Origin: Deltaproteobacteria bacterium
GTDB taxonomy: Bacteria > UBA10199 > 2-02-FULL-44-16
Reading direction: 5' to 3'
Assembly: GCA_016203825.1 (NCBI GenBank)
Contig: JACQMA010000108.1
Coordinates: 1 to 7,448, forward strand
DNA length: 7,448 nucleotides
The translations under genes were made by a program, and so were the position numbers. Of this stretch, positions 6,448 to 7,448 are shown piece after piece (positions within the stretch are counted from its first letter, which is position 1; each line of letters begins with the position of its first letter). A model generated the notes under the pieces. The model was given only the letters and a program-made list of their open reading frames with translations. It was not told the DNA's origin and did no database searches.

Positions 6448-7312
6448 CTAACCTGCCTGAGGAACATATCGAAATTTTTCTTCCAAAACAAGATGCAAGA
6501 GTTGGACATTGAAATGTGTATCCCGCTGCTTGAAGACGCCGAGGAAGAGCGCGGGTGCTGGCGAGAAACATTTCACGGCCCATGGATCCCAAGAGGTTGA
6601 AGGCAAATGCGGGCACGGTAAAAAAGGTTGGTCGGTGGACAAGAGCTCCCAATGCCTTCGTGAATTCCGCATTCGTAACGGGATTCGGCGCAACGACATT
6701 CACCGGTCCCGAGAGTACATCGTGATCAATCGCAAACAGGATCGCGGCGATCGCATCGTCTTGGTACACCCAACTCATCCATTGACGACCATGCCCAAGT
6801 TTCCCTCCGAAACCGAGTTTGAAAAGGGGAAGTATCCTTTTGAGCGCACCGCCATCTTCCCCAAGGACCATTCCAAACCGCGGATGCACGACACGAACCC
6901 CGCGCTTCGCAGCAGGGGTGGTTGCCTCTTCCCATTCAACGCACACGCGGGAAAGAAATCCGCTTCCCGGCGGAGCATGCTCATCGATTTTTTCATCACC
7001 ACGGTCACCGTACAATCCGACCGCGGAGGCGGAAATCAAAACGCGTGGGGGATTCTTCATGGACGCAAGCGTCTGGCTCAAGCGCCACGTTGTTTGAACA
7101 CGACTGTCACGGATGAGGGCCTTACGACGTTGTGTCCACAAACCCCCAAGAATATTGGCACCGGCGAGGTTCACAACAGCATCCACCCCTTCGAGATTCG
7201 AAGCGTTCACTTCACCACGGCCAAGGCGCGTGGCGACATCACCGCGCGCTGCCAATGCCTGGCACAGCGCAGAGCCGATAAAACCATGAGAGCCGGTGAT
7301 CGCAATATTCAT
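6448..7312 (-). CDS. TIGR01777-type NAD(P)-dependent epimerase-like protein, probably frameshifted near its C-terminus
   Basis: This is an extended short-chain dehydrogenase of the YfcH/SDR39U1 (TIGR01777) family, whose substrate is unknown. The nucleotide-binding motif TGSHGFIG is at residues 6-13. Other family marks are NLAGANI (48-54), W59 and KALIRDSRVQTT (64-75), SASAVGLYGDRGDE (94-107), HPRFGMVLG (143-151), MSWVYQDDAI (179-188) and LPRRLQAAGYTF (256-267). ATG at 7312 has GGAG five bases upstream. As the sequence stands, the frame after L272 becomes unfamiliar (ASCFGRKI...) and runs through to 6176. Shifting by one base at about 6497 gives HLVLEEKFRYVPQAG and a TAG at 6448-6450, which fits the family's PTL-x-x-A/V-L ending and stops 14 bases before the next gene. 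I therefore end it at 6448. A real fusion is the alternative. Confidence 0.82.
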
Positions 7313-7338
7313 AACAACTCCATTTTGCCTTCAGAATG

Positions 7339-7365
7339 ACCAGAAAGCACCTGGTGCTTTCTGGT
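7339..7365. repeat. Perfect 27-bp palindrome in the epimerase leader
   Basis: The arms ACCAGAAAGCACC (7339-7351) and GGTGCTTTCTGGT (7353-7365) are exact reverse complements around one central T. As RNA this gives a hairpin of about 12 bp with a 3-base loop. No T-run follows on either strand, so it is not a standard intrinsic terminator. It lies between the TATAAT box and the epimerase ribosome binding site. It could be an operator, a leader hairpin, or one copy of a dispersed palindromic repeat. Confidence 0.75.
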
Positions 7366-7381
7366 AACTTGTAACTATTTA

Positions 7382-7387
7382 ATTATA
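7382..7387 (-). promoter_or_regulatory. Candidate -10 box for the epimerase/EF-Tu-like unit
   Basis: The minus strand reads TATAAT in an AT-rich stretch about 70 bases before the epimerase start. No good -35 hexamer lies 15-19 bases upstream and there is no extended -10, so this is only a moderate candidate. If used, the palindrome would lie in the 5' untranslated leader. Confidence 0.4.
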
Positions 7388-7402
7388 CTTCACTTTTTTA
7401 AC

Positions 7403-7440
7403 TCAGACTCATTTGATAAACCTTGACTAAATTTGTCTGA
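7403..7440. repeat. Interrupted inverted repeat (TCAGAC...GTCTGA)
   Basis: TCAGAC (7403-7408) pairs with GTCTGA (7435-7440), and ATTT (7411-7414) pairs with AAAT (7429-7432), with two mismatched bases between the blocks on each side and a 14-base centre. It lies upstream of the candidate -10 box, where a regulator could bind. It may also be a chance match in AT-rich DNA. Confidence 0.3.
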
Positions 7441-7448
7441 TTTACTAC

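Larger units (their letters stand above)
7313..7448. promoter_or_regulatory. AT-rich intergenic region upstream of the epimerase
   Basis: No gene is visible here. The right-hand 80 bases are clearly more AT-rich than the rest of the window. The region holds the epimerase ribosome binding site (CTCC on the plus strand, 7318-7321), a palindrome, a TATAAT box on the minus strand, an interrupted inverted repeat, and TTGACT at 7423-7428 on the plus strand. The last could be a -35 element for a rightward gene outside the window. Confidence 0.5.

Noticed and set aside
6176..7312. True epimerase/EF-Tu-domain fusion protein of 378 aa
   Set aside because: The linker residues are not family-like, the alternative frame gives a better epimerase ending and stop, and the small gene has its own strong ribosome binding site. 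Kept as the alternative in the frameshift finding.
6509..7339. 276-codon open frame on the plus strand
   Set aside because: It is antisense to the epimerase, whose nucleotide-binding and family motifs are unambiguous. The plus-frame translation has no domain signal.

Overview
This window has about average GC and is densely coded. It looks like a chromosomal fragment of a Gram-negative-type bacterium. The evidence is a lipoprotein carrying a SurA-like chaperone segment and a DsbA-like thioredoxin domain, Shine-Dalgarno-led genes, and a secreted subtilase whose tail resembles the C-terminal sorting signals of delta- and gammaproteobacteria and related uncultured lineages. I cannot assign a genus. 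A delta-proteobacterium-like or candidate-phylum genome is an inference only.

Layout, left to right. (1) A type II toxin-antitoxin pair on the plus strand (11-486): a ribbon-helix-helix antitoxin overlapping a short RelE/ParE toxin by ATGA. (2) A minus-strand two-gene unit (3743 down to 523): a signal-peptide-bearing S8 subtilase with a large insertion and a C-terminal SGCT...RDVT/hydrophobic/basic tail. It overlaps the start of an unrecognised protein of about 370 aa that has one textbook EF-hand loop and motifs reminiscent of the ChaN/EreA/TraB-Tiki superfamily. (3) A divergent intergenic region (3744-3900) with an odd 18-codon mini-ORF that mimics the start of the next gene. (4) A plus-strand pair: a SurA-N/DsbA-like lipoprotein joined by TAATG to seryl-tRNA synthetase (serS). 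(5) A minus-strand pair meeting serS tail to tail with overlapping stop codons: a TIGR01777-type (YfcH/SDR39U1) nucleotide-sugar-epimerase-like protein, followed by a small EF-Tu-domain-II-like protein. As the sequence stands these two form one continuous frame, probably because of a frameshift near 6497. (6) An AT-rich region (7313-7448) with a TATAAT box, a perfect 13-bp-arm palindrome and a second, weaker inverted repeat.

How the genes may work together: the subtilase, its overlapping partner and the divergent thiol-disulfide lipoprotein are all probably envelope-associated. The oxidoreductase could fold cysteine-containing exported proteins such as the subtilase, but this rests only on proximity. 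serS is housekeeping and seems to share a transcript with the lipoprotein. The most unusual part is the subtilase/EF-hand-protein unit, which I cannot match to a described system.
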